In this document: positions 6,032 to 7,261 of the stretch, piece by piece | How positions within the stretch are numbered: position 1 is the stretch's first letter | How the letters are laid out: every line of letters begins with the position of its first letter | Translations under genes and position numbers: made by a program | Notes under the pieces: generated by a model | The model's database searches: none | What the model was told of the DNA's origin: nothing | What the model saw: only the letters and a program-made list of their open reading frames with translations | Assembly: GCA_013619035.1 (NCBI GenBank) | Contig: JABXKX010000202.1 | Coordinates: 1-7,261 of the forward strand | Reading direction: 5' to 3' | DNA length: 7,261 bases | Source of the DNA: Peptostreptococcaceae bacterium | Lineage (GTDB): Bacteria; Bacillota_A; Clostridia; Peptostreptococcales; Acidaminobacteraceae

Positions 6032-6062
6032 AAGCAAGGTCTAATCAGACCTTGCTTTCTTT
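6031..6062. terminator. Bidirectional terminator between convergent dapG and hydrolase genes
   Basis: AAAGCAAGGTCT (6031-6042) and AGACCTTGCTTT (6047-6058) form a perfect 12-bp stem with the loop AATC. On the plus strand the tail is TTTCTTT, and on the minus strand it is TTTTATAATT, so it can stop transcription from both sides. Its first base is the last base of the dapG stop codon. The hydrolase stop codon (TGA, complement of 6045-6047) and its last four codons lie within the hairpin. Confidence 0.92.
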
Positions 6063-6950
6063 AACATATAAATCTAAGAATTTATTAACTTCATTTGAAT
6101 ACGTTTCAGGATCTGTAGGGTAAGCTACTGCATGAGAAGCCCCTTTTACTGTATACATCATTTTTTGTCCATCATAAGAATCGTACAATTCCTTACACAT
6201 ATAAAATGGTACATAAGAATCCTCTTCACCATGTATAAACATAATAGGGCAGGTTGCCTTGTTAATCGAATGGACAACGCTGACATCTTTTAATGAAAAA
6301 TTATAAAACAATTTCAAATAAATATCTGCTGGTTTGGTAAACTGAGCTAAGATTTTATTGTGATCTACAAGTACTCGATGATACATGAGGTTGAATGCAT
6401 TTGAATAACCACAATCCTCTATGCAAAAAGCTAATCTACTATCAATTGTTACAAGTTGTAAGGCCGTTGCTGCACCCATGGATTCACCTAATACACCAAC
6501 CATAGGTTCATTGAAACGTTTCATCAAGTAATCTACACAACACTTGGCATCCTTCTTTTCAAAGTAACCTAAAGTCGTATAATTACGATCACTGTAGCCA
6601 TGATTTCTATGATCATAAAACATGATAGAGTAGCCTTTATTTATAAACGGTTCACTGTACTTCTTCATAGCATCATAATTGCTTGTGATACCATGACACA
6701 TTAGTATAAATTTATTAGGATCATCTTGTAAATACAATTTACCTTTCAAAGTATAACCAAGATAGGAATTGATTCTGATCTCTTCTTCTTTAAGACCATC
6801 AAACAAGGTATTAGGAATTCGCTCGCGTTCCAATTCATAATCGAGTACTTCTTTATGAGTCAAAACTTTTGGATAGACAATCTGTCTACTAAAAAATATA
6901 ACAATTCCTAAACATACTATAATAATTAAAATTACAAATAAAAATAACAT
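6045..6950 (-). CDS. Membrane-anchored alpha/beta hydrolase (serine hydrolase fold)
   Basis: This 301-residue protein starts with a hydrophobic segment (residues 1-20, rich in Leu, Ile, Phe and Val) followed by SRQ, an uncleaved anchor by appearance. It continues with an alpha/beta hydrolase domain from about residue 55. H86-G87 in MCHGITSN fits the oxyanion-hole strand. G155-E-S157-M-G159 is the nucleophile elbow with Ser157, D244 in HGEEDSYVP is the acid, and H273 in GASHA is the catalytic histidine, so the triad is complete. The type resembles the YqkD-like/COG1073 hydrolases of Firmicutes. Substrate is unknown; esters, lipids or peptides are possible. Translation starts at ATG (complement of 6948-6950) after AAGGGG (complement of 6956-6961). 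It converges on dapG and diverges from the flippase gene, so it is its own unit. It ends in TGA. Confidence 0.88.
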   Translation of the reverse strand: MLFLFVILIIIVCLGIVIFFSRQIVYPKVLTHKEVLDYELERERIPNTLFDGLKEEEIRINSYLGYTLKGKLYLQDDPNKFILMCHGITSNYDAMKKYSEPFINKGYSIMFYDHRNHGYSDRNYTTLGYFEKKDAKCCVDYLMKRFNEPMVGVLGESMGAATALQLVTIDSRLAFCIEDCGYSNAFNLMYHRVLVDHNKILAQFTKPADIYLKLFYNFSLKDVSVVHSINKATCPIMFIHGEEDSYVPFYMCKELYDSYDGQKMMYTVKGASHAVAYPTDPETYSNEVNKFLDLYVKESKV

Positions 6951-6969
6951 AAATTCCCCTTTCCTACCA

Positions 6970-6978
6970 ATTATAACA
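6970..6978 (-). promoter_or_regulatory. Extended -10 promoter of the hydrolase gene
   Basis: On the minus strand this reads TGTTATAAT, identical to the element at 3090-3098. No good -35 is at 17 bases; TTTACA lies 21 bases upstream. Transcription would start near 6963, leaving a leader of only about 13 nt that begins almost at the ribosome binding site. Confidence 0.6.
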
Positions 6979-6995
6979 TAATTTCATTAGTTTTA

Positions 6996-7024
6996 TTGTA
7001 AAGGGTATTAAATTCTGCTATATT
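6996..7024 (+). promoter_or_regulatory. Promoter of the flippase gene
   Basis: TTGTAA (6996-7001) and TATATT (7019-7024) are 17 bases apart, and TGC before the -10 makes it extended. Transcription would begin near 7031, right at the Shine-Dalgarno GGAGG (7032-7036), giving a leader of about 10 nt. It is divergent from the hydrolase promoter, and the two -10 elements are about 40 bases apart. Confidence 0.6.
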
Positions 7025-7040
7025 TAAAATTGGAGGTTCT

Positions 7041-7261
7041 ATGAAAAAATCTATTTTAAAAGGCACTATAATTATTGTTATTATGAGCTTAATTGCTAAG
7101 TTTATCGGCTTGTTTTTTAGGATACCTCTGACAATTCTAATTGGTGATTATGGCATTGGACTCTTTTCATTTCCAATGAAGTTTTTCTTGCCGATTGTTG
7201 CACTGATAACAAGTGGTCCTTCAATTGCTATTGCAAAATTAATTTCTGAAAACGATTCTAT
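7041..7261 (+). CDS. Polysaccharide/lipid II flippase-superfamily membrane protein (SpoVB/YtgP-like), N-terminal part
   Basis: The gene starts at ATG 7041 after GGAGG (7032-7036) and is cut by the window end after 73 complete codons. The visible N-terminus has a short basic start (MKKSILKG), a first membrane helix (about 8-24), then FIGLFFRIPLTILIGDYGIGLFSFPMKFF and a second hydrophobic stretch ending in SGPSIAIAKLISE. The pattern K-G-T, then I-x-K-x-I-G-x-x-x-R-I-P-L-T-x-L-I-G-x-x-G-I-G-L, and later A-I-A-K-L, is typical of SpoVB, YtgP and related members of the MOP superfamily. These move lipid-linked cell-wall or polysaccharide precursors across the membrane. Which subfamily and substrate apply cannot be told from one sixth of the protein. 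Confidence 0.85.
   Translation, partial: MKKSILKGTIIIVIMSLIAKFIGLFFRIPLTILIGDYGIGLFSFPMKFFLPIVALITSGPSIAIAKLISENDS

Noticed and set aside
1..7261. Mobile element, CRISPR array, prophage or defence system
   Set aside because: No direct repeats with spacers, transposase or integrase frames, or terminal inverted repeats were seen. dut can be a phage gene, but here it is embedded in a conserved chromosomal unit.
2846..7261. Use of the mycoplasma code (TGA as Trp)
   Set aside because: Tryptophans in the peptidase and dUTPase genes are TGG, and no full-length gene contains an in-frame TGA. The hydrolase gene uses TGA as a stop at the place where its homology and terminator end.

Overview
The window is a low-GC chromosomal segment of a Bacillota-type (low-GC Gram-positive) bacterium. 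The evidence is the conserved gene order (ribF tail, rpsO, pnp, M16 peptidase, dut, dapG-type aspartokinase), strong AGGAGG-type ribosome binding sites, heavy use of TTA (Leu) and AGA (Arg), and Firmicute-type protein sequences. Tryptophans are TGG and one gene ends in TGA, so the ordinary bacterial code fits and the mycoplasma code does not. Aspartokinase and a SpoVB/YtgP-type flippase suggest a lineage with diaminopimelate/lysine and cell-wall metabolism, but the genus cannot be named from this sequence.

Left part (1-710): the last codons of a probable ribF are followed by a structured leader and rpsO (ribosomal protein S15), which ends in a strong intrinsic terminator. A 260-base non-coding stretch then leads to pnp. 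It holds a 21-base inverted repeat, a perfect 11-bp palindrome over the best pnp promoter candidate, and a roughly 150-nt leader that can fold into a bulged stem, an internal hairpin, a possible pseudoknot and a hairpin beside the Shine-Dalgarno sequence.

Middle part (711-3068): pnp (polynucleotide phosphorylase, full length) is followed 8 bases later by a gene for a 64-residue, very basic protein with one C-terminal membrane segment. A UUCG-capped terminator closes this two-gene unit.

Right-centre part (3090-6062): a new extended -10 promoter drives an M16 zinc peptidase, dut and dapG, which are separated by only one base each. The unit ends in a 12-bp stem terminator shared with a convergent gene. 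In Bacillus subtilis the equivalent region (rpsO, pnpA, ylxY, mlpA/ymxG, dipicolinate synthase genes, asd, dapG, dapA) carries sporulation and further DAP genes. Here those are absent and dut sits between the peptidase and dapG.

Right end (6045-7261): a membrane-anchored alpha/beta hydrolase runs leftward. Divergent from it, across a 90-base gap with two back-to-back promoters, starts a polytopic membrane protein of the polysaccharide/lipid II flippase superfamily, cut by the window end.

Most of the window is conserved housekeeping sequence. I do not see a mobile element, CRISPR array, tRNA, rRNA or defence system. The least explained parts are the pnp upstream/leader region and the small tail-anchored protein encoded with pnp.
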